A stretch of DNA of 45,986 bases from CAZMXI01 sp964570205 (GCA_964570205.1 CAZMXI010000009.1:1-45986); one strand, 5' to 3'. Shown: positions 26,278-34,969, counted from the stretch's first letter. Notes: generated by a model from the letters alone, not told the origin. Translations and numbers: made by a program.

Positions 26278-27414
26278 TCACCCTCCCGGCTCAAGCGGTT
26301 CACACCTAGCCTTGTCATCCACGACATTCGGACGATCCGCGAAGTCTTCAAAGCTCGCGTTTACCCAAATCACGTCATTCTTACGGCGGAAGAAGCGAGC
26401 ATACCGCTCCCTCTCCGTCCGCCGCGCTTCGTCGTTCTTGTTCTTGTGTTCGTTGACAATGAAGACCCGCGGAGCCTCCCCGTTGCGGTTCACCTCGGCG
26501 CGCTTGAGCAGGTATTTCACATGCAGGTCGGCGTCGGGGAACGAGTAACCACAGAAGACAATTCGGCCAGCCCGCCTAAGCTCCTCTTCCGCCCGCTTCC
26601 ATATCTGCTGCAAGAAGAAGTTGGACATGACCTTAAAGAACGTCGGCGGGATCAGGATGGGCTGCTGTAGCTCATGACACACGGAGCACCGAAAATGCCA
26701 CGGCCCACCCGGTAGATCGGCCGCAACCTTGTGGTGCGGGAAGAGTGCCAGCGCATTGCATGTAGGGCAGTGGAGCCAGTTCAGCGATCCGTGGAGTTTC
26801 AACAGGCGACTGGCGACCGGGAACGGGTGTCCGTTGCGGTTTGGCTGGGGCGTGAACTCGACACCGTAGTCCGGCAGTGCTTGGCGCCCATCGTCGATGG
26901 ACGCCCTCTCAATGGCGTTGTCAATCAAGATGTCGTAGTTCAGGCTGACGAAGCTGGCAGATTCCAACCTCCCGGAAGATCGGAGACTCTGCACAAGCCG
27001 GCGGTGGTTCGGGCATTCGCCCTGGAGCTTCTCCTGCAAGATGAGGCTGATGAGTGCGACCAGGTGGTTACGCAGTTCACGCAGCCCGGTAGCGTGGGGA
27101 TCGTCGCCGAATCCTCGGAAGGCCTCGCCGCGGGCCTCCGCGATATCGAGCATCCCCAGAACTTCCTCGAAGGTCGGAAAGCGAGCGTCGGCAAGACCGC
27201 CCTCAACATCAATTCCCCAGAGGCGGTTGAAGTAGGTCCGCAACGCGGCCTTCATCTCGGCATCGACGCGATTCTGAATAGCGGCGCTCTGGAAGTAGTC
27301 GGGAAACAGCTTCGATTGGATCGGCGCACCATCGGCAGCCGAGGCGCCGGCACCCAGGAAGATGACCGTGAGCGGCTGGTCATAAGGTGGAGGAATGGGT
27401 GTGGACCGGGCCAT
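26278..27414 (-). CDS. SIR2-like NAD-binding protein, candidate defence NADase
   Basis: A 378-residue protein with the SIR2-type NAD pocket: FLGAGASAADG (18-28), SLNYDILIDNA and LKLHGSLNWLHC with the presumed catalytic His. CPTC and CSVC form a four-Cys zinc ribbon, and CGYSFPDADLHVKYLL closes the Rossmann fold. SIR2 domains in phage-defence loci (for example ThsA, DSR, SIR2-APAZ) usually deplete NAD+, so an abortive NADase effector is the likely role. Protein deacetylation cannot be excluded. It follows the 142-aa gene by 10 nt and is not a standard part of the helicase-methylase-ATPase core. Confidence 0.83.
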   Translation of the reverse strand: MARSTPIPPPYDQPLTVIFLGAGASAADGAPIQSKLFPDYFQSAAIQNRVDAEMKAALRTYFNRLWGIDVEGGLADARFPTFEEVLGMLDIAEARGEAFRGFGDDPHATGLRELRNHLVALISLILQEKLQGECPNHRRLVQSLRSSGRLESASFVSLNYDILIDNAIERASIDDGRQALPDYGVEFTPQPNRNGHPFPVASRLLKLHGSLNWLHCPTCNALALFPHHKVAADLPGGPWHFRCSVCHELQQPILIPPTFFKVMSNFFLQQIWKRAEEELRRAGRIVFCGYSFPDADLHVKYLLKRAEVNRNGEAPRVFIVNEHKNKNDEARRTERERYARFFRRKNDVIWVNASFEDFADRPNVVDDKARCEPLEPGG

Positions 27415-27424
27415 CGGGGAATTC

Positions 27425-27853
27425 CTATTTCACGGCCTCCGTGAGAATGCGTAGGGCGCGAACCGCGCGCTTGCCGTTAGGACGTACCATCAAGCCCAGC
27501 CACCAGGCGGCCTCAGTGCCGTCGGCCTGCCGAAGGTTCTCCGCTGCTCGGTGCAACCGGCCCGCATCGCGCAGGCCGGAGGCGATCTTGGCAAAACAGG
27601 CCACCTTGGCGCCCCAGTCGGCATCCAGCGGCAGGAACGGGCCGGTCACAAGTTTGGCATCCGGCGAATACGCTCGCACGGCCGCTCGCAAGAGCGCCGC
27701 CGACGATGAAAAGGCCAGCGGCGAGATGGGCGCGACACGGCTGAGCCGTTCATCCTGCTTCTGGTTGAGCGTTCGTCGATAGAGGATGGCCGCATCACCG
27801 GCGCGACGGCGCACAACCCGAAGAGCGAAGGTGGCCTGGCGAATTTGCCTCAT
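27425..27853 (-). CDS. Small operon protein coupled to the DUF499 ATPase
   Basis: A 142-residue basic protein whose ATG overlaps the ATPase stop (ATGA, 4 nt), with GGAGGG 6 nt upstream. It is rich in Arg/Ala helices (SSSAALLRAAVRAY, CFAKIASGLRDAGRLHRAAENL) and ends WWLGLMVRPNGKRAVRALRIL. I recognise no enzyme motif. The close coupling to the ATPase suggests that it binds it or acts in the same complex. Confidence 0.65.
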   Translation of the reverse strand: MRQIRQATFALRVVRRRAGDAAILYRRTLNQKQDERLSRVAPISPLAFSSSAALLRAAVRAYSPDAKLVTGPFLPLDADWGAKVACFAKIASGLRDAGRLHRAAENLRQADGTEAAWWLGLMVRPNGKRAVRALRILTEAVK

Positions 27854-30780
27854 TTGCTGCCCTCCGGCTTATCGAACAGGCCGCGCACGCCAACACCTTC
27901 TGGAGTCTTGTCCCGCGCCTGCTCCAGGGCGGATCGCATGCCGGTGCGGCCGGAGGCGCCGAAGGTAAGCTTGAGGTCCACCTCGAACTGACTGCCGGCC
28001 TGGAGGGAATTGAAGATGGTCTGCGCCATCCCCAGCGGCTTCGCGGGATGCGTAGGTTTGAGGTCGTTGGCGGCAAAGTTCATGGTGCCGCCATCTTTGA
28101 GGGAGCCACCGACCGACACGGAAACCGAAAGTTGATCGGCGCCGAGCGGCTGCACAGCCTGTTGGATCATCGCGGCGTCGGCCGGCGACGAGGCCACCAG
28201 ATGCAATTCGAGCAGCGGGCGGTCGTCGGCATATTCGAGCACCTTGTCCCAGTTCGTGGCCGACGCCTTGCCCGCCGGAGGGGGCGGAGGCGGAGGGGGC
28301 GGATCACCTGGACCGCCGCCACCGCCACCTTTTGTGGGTTTGCCGGGCTTGTCCTCTTTCAGCCAGGCCGACGCCTCCTCCGAACCGATGGTCGTAACAA
28401 GCACCGAATCGTCGAGGGCAAAGGACGTGAGCACGTCGGGCGTGCGGCGACGTTTGCCCTCCGGCCCTTCGATGCAACCCTGCGCGTCGTACGCGCGGCC
28501 GTCGGCGACACGAATGGCGATCTTGCCATCCTCCACGGCCTTGAGGGTTGTGTTGCGGACGATGGATGAATCGGGAATGAGGCGGAGCTTGGGCGCAGCA
28601 AGGAACCGCTCATGCACCGCCTTGGCCGTGAAGACGCCGGGCTTGTCGGCCAGAGGCGTGGCGCCGGGCAGAACTTCCTTCACAAACAGATGGCTGTCGA
28701 GGCAGGCACCCGGCTGGTAGATCAGGTCTTTGGCCTCCAGGAACTTCTTGAGGCTGCTCTGGCCGTGGGCTTTCTGGAGTATTTGGTCGTCGGGAACCTG
28801 GTACTGCTCGTCAATGTGCCCCACGGCGCCGCCGGGGAGCACGACCACGTCAAAGGCCCGCCGCGTCTGGATTGCGAACTGGCGGTGCAGTTCCGGGGAA
28901 ATCTTCTTGAGCTGATCGCGGACCATCTTGCCGCTGTCGCCCTTGTTCTCCTTCTCGATTTCCATCGCCGCGAGCATGCGTTGAGCCTTCTCGATGGCAC
29001 CATCGAAGGCGGTGGGTGTGGCGGTGACCGCAAGGATGGCATTCTGGAAGCGACGCGGCATGGGCGCCGCGGGATCGGTATCGTCCTCGAACGCGCAGAC
29101 GGCCTTGCCGATCTTCTCCGTCTCGCACAGAGCGAGTTGCAGCGTGGCGGACTCGGGCACCTGCTTGGCGGAGGTCGGCCAGTTGGCCACCTTGAACGTC
29201 ATGCCGGAGAAGTAGCCCTGGGCCTCGGCGAGGACACGGCTCTTGGCATCCTCAATCGGGATTTGGCCCTTGCGCTGCTCGATTTGCTTGAGCACATTTG
29301 GCTCAAAGCGGAACTGGCAACCCTTGCCCGACGTGGTGGGATAGGTGTGCCAGCAGACGCCCATGAGGCGATCCATCGCCTCAACCGGCTCGGGGCCGGC
29401 CTCGTCGGGCCGAAGCACTGCGAGCGTGAGGTCGGCGGGTTCAAGGCCACTGTTGGCTCCGAGAGTGATACTCTCCAGAAGCACGGCCGACGCGATGCGA
29501 TGGTGAACGCCGTCGGGCTTGCCGCCGTCCAATTCGACAGCATGGCCCGCCACGTCGGCGGTGATCGCGGCTTTGAACTCTGCGCGGTCGAGCCGAGTCA
29601 GTAGATCGCCCTGGATGCCGTCGCTGCACCAGTTGACCTCGCCGGCGCTAATCAGGTCCACGTCGCGCTTCGACTCCCACACGTCGCGCAGGATGCGAGC
29701 GAACAGGCGGAGCACGCCACGGCTTTTCTGGAACGATTGCAGCGCCTGGAGGTGTCCCTGGGCGGTTAGCAGCAGCCGGGGATGGAACGGGTAGCATTCA
29801 ACAACCCGTCTCGCGTACTCCATCGTTCCGCAATCGGCGGGAACGCTGCCGGGGGCTTCCTTGAGAACGCGCTCGTAAAGACTGTGGTAGGCCGCGGACG
29901 TTTCCTGTGCGGCGGTCGCGTCCACTTTTTCAAGCAGACGCCGGACAATGACCTTGGCGGATTCATCGCCGATGGGATCGAAGTCGGTGAACTTGCGGCC
30001 GGTCACGTCGTCGAGCTTCGAGGCCGCGGCCTGCACGGCCGCGCCGAGCTTCGCCGACTGGCTGGCATAGGCCGCTTGACCACCGGGATCGGTGATAATG
30101 AGCACCGTCTGCGGGCGTTTGCTGACTACAGCCGCGAGCGAGTTGATGAAACCCAACAGATTGCCCTGCCCACGGTCGGAGAGCTTCGCCATATAGATGA
30201 CGAGTTCGTCCAGAAGGATCAGGACCGGCCCTTTGGGGAACACGGACTCGATCTGCTTATCGCTCGGCGATGACTCAGGGTCGTCCGCCTTGCCCAGCAG
30301 TTTGAGGCCCTTGTCCGGGTCGAGTTGGTGAAACAACTCGCCCCAGAGGCTCTGGACCTTGGTCTTCCCGTGAGAAGTGAACTCAGGCACTCCGCCCTTG
30401 CCGGCGTCAATCGCGGCGACGTGAACCTTCTTGGGTCGGCCCGCCGCGGGCAGCAGTTCCGTACCCATCGACAAGTCGCCGATGTTGTTGGCTAGGTGCC
30501 ACAGCGCCATCAGCGCGTGCGTCTTGCCGCCGCCAAAGCCCGTACTGAGCCGGAGAGTAGCGCCACCTTCCTTGCCGTCGGCCAAGCGAGCGAAGACGGC
30601 CTGAACGACCTTGCAGAGCTGCTTTGCCGGGTGGGTATTCTGGAAGAAGACCGGGGAGTCCCCGTAGACGGGCGGCGCTTTGCCGGCGATAAGGTCGCCG
30701 AAATCGGCAGCAAAAATGGCGTCCGCGAGGTCGCCTTTGAGGACTTCTTTGCGGGGTTTGCATCCTGACAGAATGCCCAT
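27850..30780 (-). CDS. DUF499-type AAA+ ATPase of the Hma-like operon
   Basis: A 976-residue protein. Walker A is STGFGGGKTHAL (about 79-90); Walker B is VLILLDELVIYM (about 187). DUF499 ATPases accompany DUF1156 methylases in defence islands. A Gly/Pro-rich linker (GGGGGG then PPPPPPPPP) near residues 815-840 separates a C-terminal domain (LVASSPADAAMIQQAV). This is the first gene of a six-gene operon. GAGGT lies 6 nt before the ATG, and a 15-bp palindrome lies about 100 bp upstream. Its likely job is energy-driven assembly, translocation or target recognition for the methylase and helicase. Confidence 0.87.
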   Translation of the reverse strand: MGILSGCKPRKEVLKGDLADAIFAADFGDLIAGKAPPVYGDSPVFFQNTHPAKQLCKVVQAVFARLADGKEGGATLRLSTGFGGGKTHALMALWHLANNIGDLSMGTELLPAAGRPKKVHVAAIDAGKGGVPEFTSHGKTKVQSLWGELFHQLDPDKGLKLLGKADDPESSPSDKQIESVFPKGPVLILLDELVIYMAKLSDRGQGNLLGFINSLAAVVSKRPQTVLIITDPGGQAAYASQSAKLGAAVQAAASKLDDVTGRKFTDFDPIGDESAKVIVRRLLEKVDATAAQETSAAYHSLYERVLKEAPGSVPADCGTMEYARRVVECYPFHPRLLLTAQGHLQALQSFQKSRGVLRLFARILRDVWESKRDVDLISAGEVNWCSDGIQGDLLTRLDRAEFKAAITADVAGHAVELDGGKPDGVHHRIASAVLLESITLGANSGLEPADLTLAVLRPDEAGPEPVEAMDRLMGVCWHTYPTTSGKGCQFRFEPNVLKQIEQRKGQIPIEDAKSRVLAEAQGYFSGMTFKVANWPTSAKQVPESATLQLALCETEKIGKAVCAFEDDTDPAAPMPRRFQNAILAVTATPTAFDGAIEKAQRMLAAMEIEKENKGDSGKMVRDQLKKISPELHRQFAIQTRRAFDVVVLPGGAVGHIDEQYQVPDDQILQKAHGQSSLKKFLEAKDLIYQPGACLDSHLFVKEVLPGATPLADKPGVFTAKAVHERFLAAPKLRLIPDSSIVRNTTLKAVEDGKIAIRVADGRAYDAQGCIEGPEGKRRRTPDVLTSFALDDSVLVTTIGSEEASAWLKEDKPGKPTKGGGGGGPGDPPPPPPPPPAGKASATNWDKVLEYADDRPLLELHLVASSPADAAMIQQAVQPLGADQLSVSVSVGGSLKDGGTMNFAANDLKPTHPAKPLGMAQTIFNSLQAGSQFEVDLKLTFGASGRTGMRSALEQARDKTPEGVGVRGLFDKPEGSK

Positions 30781-30882
30781 AACGGACCTCGTGTTCTGCT
30801 TTGCAGCGATCTACTGGGACAAAATGACCTTCTCCGACCTGCAAACCGGCGAAAAAGCGTTGTAACCCCGTGAATGGTAAGC

Positions 30883-30897
30883 GGAAACAGCGTTTCC
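30883..30897. promoter_or_regulatory. 15-bp palindrome upstream of the defence operon (candidate operator)
   Basis: GGAAAC-AGC-GTTTCC, a perfect 6-bp inverted repeat with 3-nt centre, 103 bp upstream of the DUF499 start. Just downstream on the minus strand, TTTCCG-17 nt-TACAAC is a weak possible promoter that overlaps it. Confidence 0.45.
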
Positions 30898-30984
30898 TAC
30901 CAGAGAGCGAGACTCAAACAAGATGTGCGAGGATGTGCGACGTGTGGGGCAGGCGGGACGGGAACAATGAGATGAAATTGCTAA

Positions 30985-31296
30985 CTTATTTATTACTACA
31001 ATTGCGCATCGTGCCTACGATTAGGCTTTGGCCGCCAGCGCATCACGCGCGAGGATGGTGACGAGTGCTTGTTCCGATTTGAGCCGGTGTTCGTGGACCG
31101 CGATGGCAAGGTGGATGAGAGGGCCGTGGCAGCCGCCGTGACGAAGGATGCCCAGAGCGACGGCGCGGCGGAGCCGGCCGGCGATGCTGAGGCCGCATTC
31201 AAGGTTGCGAAGGAACACCTTGAGGAGAAGGCAGAATTATGGGACTGGGCCGACGACGTGGAGTTTCTGGGGGCGAGTTGGGTGGTCTTTGTGTGA
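30985..31296 (+). pseudogene. Open frame without a start: remnant of an unknown gene
   Basis: This frame is open from 30985, has no ATG, and ends in TGA at 31294-31296. From about 31030 it reads like protein: RITREDGDECLFRFEPVFVD, EAAFKVAKEHLEEKAELWDW, DDVEFLGASWVVFV. The upstream 45 nt is AT-rich and looks non-coding. A TTG at 31069 is the only internal start candidate. It is probably the 3' end of a gene truncated by recombination inside the island; the family is not recognised. The rest of 30781-31307 holds the operon's leader, the palindrome and this AT-rich junction. Confidence 0.4.
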
Positions 31297-31307
31297 TGAT
31301 GGGCGTG

Positions 31308-31592
31308 CTATAGCTCGCCGCGTTCAGTCAAGACCTGCTCATAGCGCTGACGGTTCATCGGGCAATCCACCAGCTCCAAGAACTGAGCCTTGGTCAGCTT
31401 GCACTGCTTGGCCATCTCCGACAGCAGGTTGTCGGGAACGTCCTTCATCTTGGCCGTATGACTGGTCTTGGTGCGGGCGCGAGTCTTCTTGCCGTTGGTC
31501 GCGATATAGACGAAGAAATGATGATCACCTTCCGAGGGCATGAAGCCCTTGGCTTGTAGCGCGTCTTCGATAGCCCTCTTTGCCCGAGGCAT
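31308..31592 (-). CDS. HicA-like small protein
   Basis: A 94-residue basic protein. GDHHFFVYIATNGKKTRARTKTSHT places a His and a beta-strand-rich RNA-binding pattern typical of HicA/YcfA-type mRNA interferases. The C-terminal half (DVPDNLLSEMAKQCKLTKAQFLELVDCPM) is a helical extension that plain HicA toxins of about 60 residues lack. Its ATG overlaps the stop of the 349-residue upstream gene by one base (TGATG), so the two are translationally coupled. No HicB-like antitoxin is seen next to it. Toxin activity is an inference. Confidence 0.6.
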   Translation of the reverse strand: MPRAKRAIEDALQAKGFMPSEGDHHFFVYIATNGKKTRARTKTSHTAKMKDVPDNLLSEMAKQCKLTKAQFLELVDCPMNRQRYEQVLTERGEL

Positions 31593-32641
31593 CAGGCACC
31601 CTCCTGGAAGCGGGCAAGCAGCAATTGCCGAAGCTCCTCTGCCTTGGATGTCAGCTCGTCGGGCGAAGCCTGGGCATAGGCGTCCCATGCAAAGAACAGG
31701 TGCTCCGCCAACTCGTCGGCCAAATCCTCGCGGGAGTAGGCGTAGATGTGCAGGTCCAGCGAAGGTTCGTCCACCACGTAAAGTTGTTGGGTCTCGTCAT
31801 CCAGATGTGGCTCGACCTTCAGCGGCGGGTTGGCCCGTAGTACCCGGTTCCCCCGCTCGATTCGGTCCACAGTCAGCGGCGACAGGTCGATTGGCTCGAT
31901 ACGGGTAACGTCGGTGAGCCGCGTTGGCTGGCCATCTGCATCGAGGATGAATGTGCCCGTCACTTGAATCATGTCACGCCGGCTCTCCAACAGGTCATTC
32001 TCGATCTCAGGCAGGTAAGAACACTCGATCTGCCGACCGTTGACCGGGTACCGGATGAAGAGCTTATTCTCGTCGAAGTTGATGCGGATCAGTTCGCCTG
32101 TTACCGTCATGACCGTTTGCTCTTCAGCGCCGGCCGCAAGCAGTCGCTCAACAACTCGATTGAGCTTCGCATCAATTGTAACGGGAGCCGCCCCGGGGAC
32201 ACCAAAGGTGCCAGACCATCGCTCGCCGCCCTTCGGAGCCAAGCTCCGCACTTCCCGCAAAGCGCGCTCCCGATAGCGGGAGTCCGGCAAGAGGGCAGTC
32301 ATTCGCCCGGCGTCATCCTTCGAGGCTGCATCCATGAACCCATAGACCTTGGGGAAGAGCGCAGGCGGCTGCTGCAACTCGGGCTGGGCGGCCTGATCAA
32401 CAAGTGAGACCGGCATTACATAGCTGCCCGCTTGTGGAACGCCACAGCGAAGCGTAAACCGGCTCCGCAGTTCGGCGGAGGGCTTGAACCGATGCTGGAT
32501 AGGCTGGTGCTCACCTGCGGCCGCGAAGATGAGCGCGAGTTGCTGAAGGCCGTTGAGCATGCGCACCAGAACATCAACGGGAACGCTGTGGTCGCCCGGT
32601 GCAGTTCCATCAATGCGAAGTTCAGCGGTTTCCTCTGGCAT
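31592..32641 (-). CDS. 349-aa protein coupled to the HicA-like gene, function unknown
   Basis: An acidic protein of 349 residues with alternating beta-strand segments (VSLVDQ, VTIDAKLNRVV, LIRINFDENKLFIRYPV, IQVTGTFILDADGQP). It ends in a helical region (YSREDLADELAEHLFFAWDAYAQ). I recognise no family. GGAG is 4 nt before the ATG. Its stop overlaps the start of the HicA-like gene, which suggests a two-protein unit in which this large acidic protein could neutralise or guide the small basic one. The region 32642-33109 upstream holds no gene, only the stem-loop before the next gene. Confidence 0.6.
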   Translation of the reverse strand: MPEETAELRIDGTAPGDHSVPVDVLVRMLNGLQQLALIFAAAGEHQPIQHRFKPSAELRSRFTLRCGVPQAGSYVMPVSLVDQAAQPELQQPPALFPKVYGFMDAASKDDAGRMTALLPDSRYRERALREVRSLAPKGGERWSGTFGVPGAAPVTIDAKLNRVVERLLAAGAEEQTVMTVTGELIRINFDENKLFIRYPVNGRQIECSYLPEIENDLLESRRDMIQVTGTFILDADGQPTRLTDVTRIEPIDLSPLTVDRIERGNRVLRANPPLKVEPHLDDETQQLYVVDEPSLDLHIYAYSREDLADELAEHLFFAWDAYAQASPDELTSKAEELRQLLLARFQEGA

Positions 32642-33057
32642 CCATCTCCGGCAGCACGATTTCTGTCTCGCTGCTCATATTATCGTCCACCAGCCGCGCC
32701 GGCTAGAGCGGGATGGGACTGGACGGCATATTGTAGCCAGCGCGATCATGGCGGCTCGGCGGTGCGTTTTTGGGGGGATTGGCGGACCACGGGAGCTTTC
32801 AGAACTGGCGGTCCAATGGGCGCTACAAGTGGGGCAAGAACGCAACGCTGCGATACCGCCGCGCTCATGTCGCGCCCACGAGGACTGGACACTGCGCGCA
32901 GTTGCCCGTCGGCATGGCTCGGCATGGGAACGGCGGACGGTGTGCACTTCCTGATGGCGAGTGGCGGACAGCTTTGTTCCGTCCGTGCATGGTTGGTAAT
33001 CTGGGCAATTGGGAAGGCCGGTTGATCCCCGGCCATGTGCCGCCCCGGCTGCCCTGC

Positions 33058-33108
33058 CTGTACCCTGGCGGGATGGCCGGCGGCGGCGACCCGCATTAAA
33101 GGGTACAG
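33058..33108 (+). promoter_or_regulatory. Inverted repeat enclosing the ribosome site of the 514-aa gene
   Basis: CTGTACCCT (33058-33066) pairs perfectly with AGGGTACAG (33100-33108). The right arm includes the AAAGGG ribosome site and ends one base before the ATG at 33110. As RNA it could block initiation; as DNA it could be an operator. Confidence 0.5.
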
Positions 33109-33109
33109 C

Positions 33110-34654
33110 ATGAGAGACATCACGCCGACGTTCACGCCCGAAGACAAGACCTTCCTGGCCACGATCCGCGCCGACATTGCCGCTCGGCCGGACTTCTACC
33201 GCGCCGGCATCGACTACCTGAGCCGCCGTTTCTCCGCCGATGCGCTTCACGCCGCTGACATGAAGACGTGGGCGGAGTTCAAGGATCACCCTACGAATAT
33301 TGCATCGAAGCGGGCCATCGCTCGGGAAATGACCAACGGCATCGCCGATGTCGCCGAGCGGGAAGCGCGCTTTCAGGAAGTCTTGGACAGCATCACGGCC
33401 GCCCCCACCAAGGACAAGGGGTATTGGTTGAGCAACTGCCTGATCCATGCGTTCTCAATGCTGCTGCATGAGGGGCTGGACACCCCCGACGATGATCTGA
33501 ACCCCTATGACGTGGAGAAAGCCAAGGCCGTGCTGGGGCTGACCTGGCTGCTGACGGACAAGGACGCCAATCTGCACCGGCTGGGGGAACAGTTTGGGCC
33601 GTGGCTTGCCGGCCAGCATGAGTATGGGGAGTTGCCGCCGAATGATGAGTTCGCCTTGCAGATCGCCGCCAAGGGCCGCGCCATGGCCCGCGTTGCCACG
33701 CTGGACGAGTTGAACGGCGAGTGCCGCACCCGCTGGATGGCGCTGGTGCGGAAGGCGTGGACAGTGTTGATGCACACCACTGGCCCTGGAGTCCGCCAAC
33801 ATGAGCAAAGCGCGGCGAGCAGATCGAATCTCACGCCTGCGCAGCACGCTCAATACGGGTGTGATTACGTTGATGAGTTGGTCCGAGCCCTGGAGTCTAA
33901 CCGCTGGTGCTTCCATGACACCTACGGCATCGAGCAGAAGATATCCGATCACGCTCTGGCGCTGGGGCTGCCCGCGCCCTTCGAGCGGCCATCCAAGCCT
34001 GAACATGACACGGCGGAGGAACTACAGATATGGCAGAAACTGCACGACCCGCTGACGGATTTCCGGCAGGAACGGTGTATCTCCCGTCTGATCTATGCCC
34101 CGCCCCCTGCACAGAGAGGCACGGTTCTCAAGACCATCTGCCACTCGCTGGACGAGCGGGGACAGGCCGAGTTTCGTCAGTTTGCCGAGCGGCTGAAGCG
34201 CGAGTTTCGACGACGTGGGGAGGCCGGAGCCGCTACGGCGGTGGCACCGCAGCCCGACTTCGCTGCGATAATGCCGCTGATGGCCGAGTTCCTGACCCAC
34301 TTGGCCCCCCAGCACAGTGCGCCAGGGTCTACGGCCAACGCCGCAACTCCCCAGGCAGAGGACGCCCAACATCCGTCGAAGGTTCTGGCCGGGAAGGAAG
34401 GACGGCGGAAGCATGTTCAGCATCGCTACCAGCAGCTTGCCCAGGAGCGGGATTCCGCCGGGAACCCGGTGTGCCCCTCACAAGAGAAGATCATCGGAAA
34501 GCTGATCGAGGAAGGTGTGGGTTGCCGGAATACCATCTTGGGAGATATCCAGTGGTTGCGGAGTCAGCAGTTGCTGCCGACGCTGAGAGCCAAGCCCAAA
34601 GAACTGACCAACCGGATGCACCATATCAACCCCACACGCCCCGATAGGAAGTAG
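33110..34654 (+). CDS. Island protein of unknown function with C-terminal wHTH-like segment
   Basis: A 514-residue, mostly helical, acidic-to-neutral protein. The last 70 residues (KHVQHRYQQLAQERD, CPSQEKIIGKLIEEGVGCRNTILGDIQWLR) look like a winged-helix or replication-protein-like DNA-binding end. The longer frame from 33035 runs through the stem-loop, so I chose the ATG at 33110 with AAAGGG upstream. It stands at the start of the mobility module and has its own terminator (34708-34730). A replication or regulatory role is possible, but no domain is recognised. Confidence 0.6.
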   Translation: MRDITPTFTPEDKTFLATIRADIAARPDFYRAGIDYLSRRFSADALHAADMKTWAEFKDHPTNIASKRAIAREMTNGIADVAEREARFQEVLDSITAAPTKDKGYWLSNCLIHAFSMLLHEGLDTPDDDLNPYDVEKAKAVLGLTWLLTDKDANLHRLGEQFGPWLAGQHEYGELPPNDEFALQIAAKGRAMARVATLDELNGECRTRWMALVRKAWTVLMHTTGPGVRQHEQSAASRSNLTPAQHAQYGCDYVDELVRALESNRWCFHDTYGIEQKISDHALALGLPAPFERPSKPEHDTAEELQIWQKLHDPLTDFRQERCISRLIYAPPPAQRGTVLKTICHSLDERGQAEFRQFAERLKREFRRRGEAGAATAVAPQPDFAAIMPLMAEFLTHLAPQHSAPGSTANAATPQAEDAQHPSKVLAGKEGRRKHVQHRYQQLAQERDSAGNPVCPSQEKIIGKLIEEGVGCRNTILGDIQWLRSQQLLPTLRAKPKELTNRMHHINPTRPDRK

Positions 34655-34684
34655 TCCAAACAAGCAGTCCAGCTTTTGGACTGC
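34652..34684 (+). repeat. 33-nt imperfect repeat with hairpin, copy 1
   Basis: Similar to 34741-34774. It contains a perfect 8-bp hairpin (34664-34671 with 34677-34684). It begins at the stop of the 514-aa gene. Confidence 0.5.
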
Positions 34685-34707
34685 GGCGTTGCCTGCCCGT
34701 CCATGCC

Positions 34708-34730
34708 ACCCCGGTATTACCGGGGTTTTT
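34708..34730 (+). terminator. Rho-independent terminator of the 514-aa gene
   Basis: ACCCCGG-TATTA-CCGGGGT (34708-34714 with 34720-34726), then a run of T to 34730. It lies 54 nt after the stop. Confidence 0.85.
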
Positions 34731-34740
34731 CATGCGCCTG

Positions 34741-34774
34741 TAGGTCCAGTCAACCAGTCCAGAACTTGGACAGG
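34741..34774 (+). repeat. 33-nt imperfect repeat, copy 2
   Basis: Matches copy 1 in its GTCCA, CAGTCCAG and TTGGAC blocks; its hairpin has one mismatch. The pair flanks the terminator. Confidence 0.45.
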
Positions 34775-34808
34775 GCCGCCCCCTTTACGCGGGCGTGCGA
34801 TTGGATGC

Positions 34809-34829
34809 GAGGACAAATCGTTGGTCCTC
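34809..34829. promoter_or_regulatory. Inverted repeat in the AlpA-gene leader (candidate operator)
   Basis: GAGGAC, 9 nt, GTCCTC. Two direct copies of GCGACGAATAAC follow at 34849-34860 and 34904-34915, 55 bp apart. Such sites could bind the HTH protein encoded just downstream. Confidence 0.35.
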
Positions 34830-34969
34830 AACCCGGCCGAGACGGTCTGCGACGAATAACAGACGCAGACGGGCACGCCCCGGCCCTACGCGGCATGGAT
34901 TCGGCGACGAATAACCATGCAGCAGATGGTCGGTGGAAACGCAATGGACGCCCGCAGAAAGGTTCAGTC

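Noticed and set aside
28612..29604. 330-aa plus-strand frame inside the DUF499 gene
   Set aside because: Antisense shadow; the minus-strand frame has Walker motifs.
34676..34969. N-terminal extension of the AlpA-like protein
   Set aside because: It would cross a terminator, hairpin repeats and a possible operator, and has no conserved residues.
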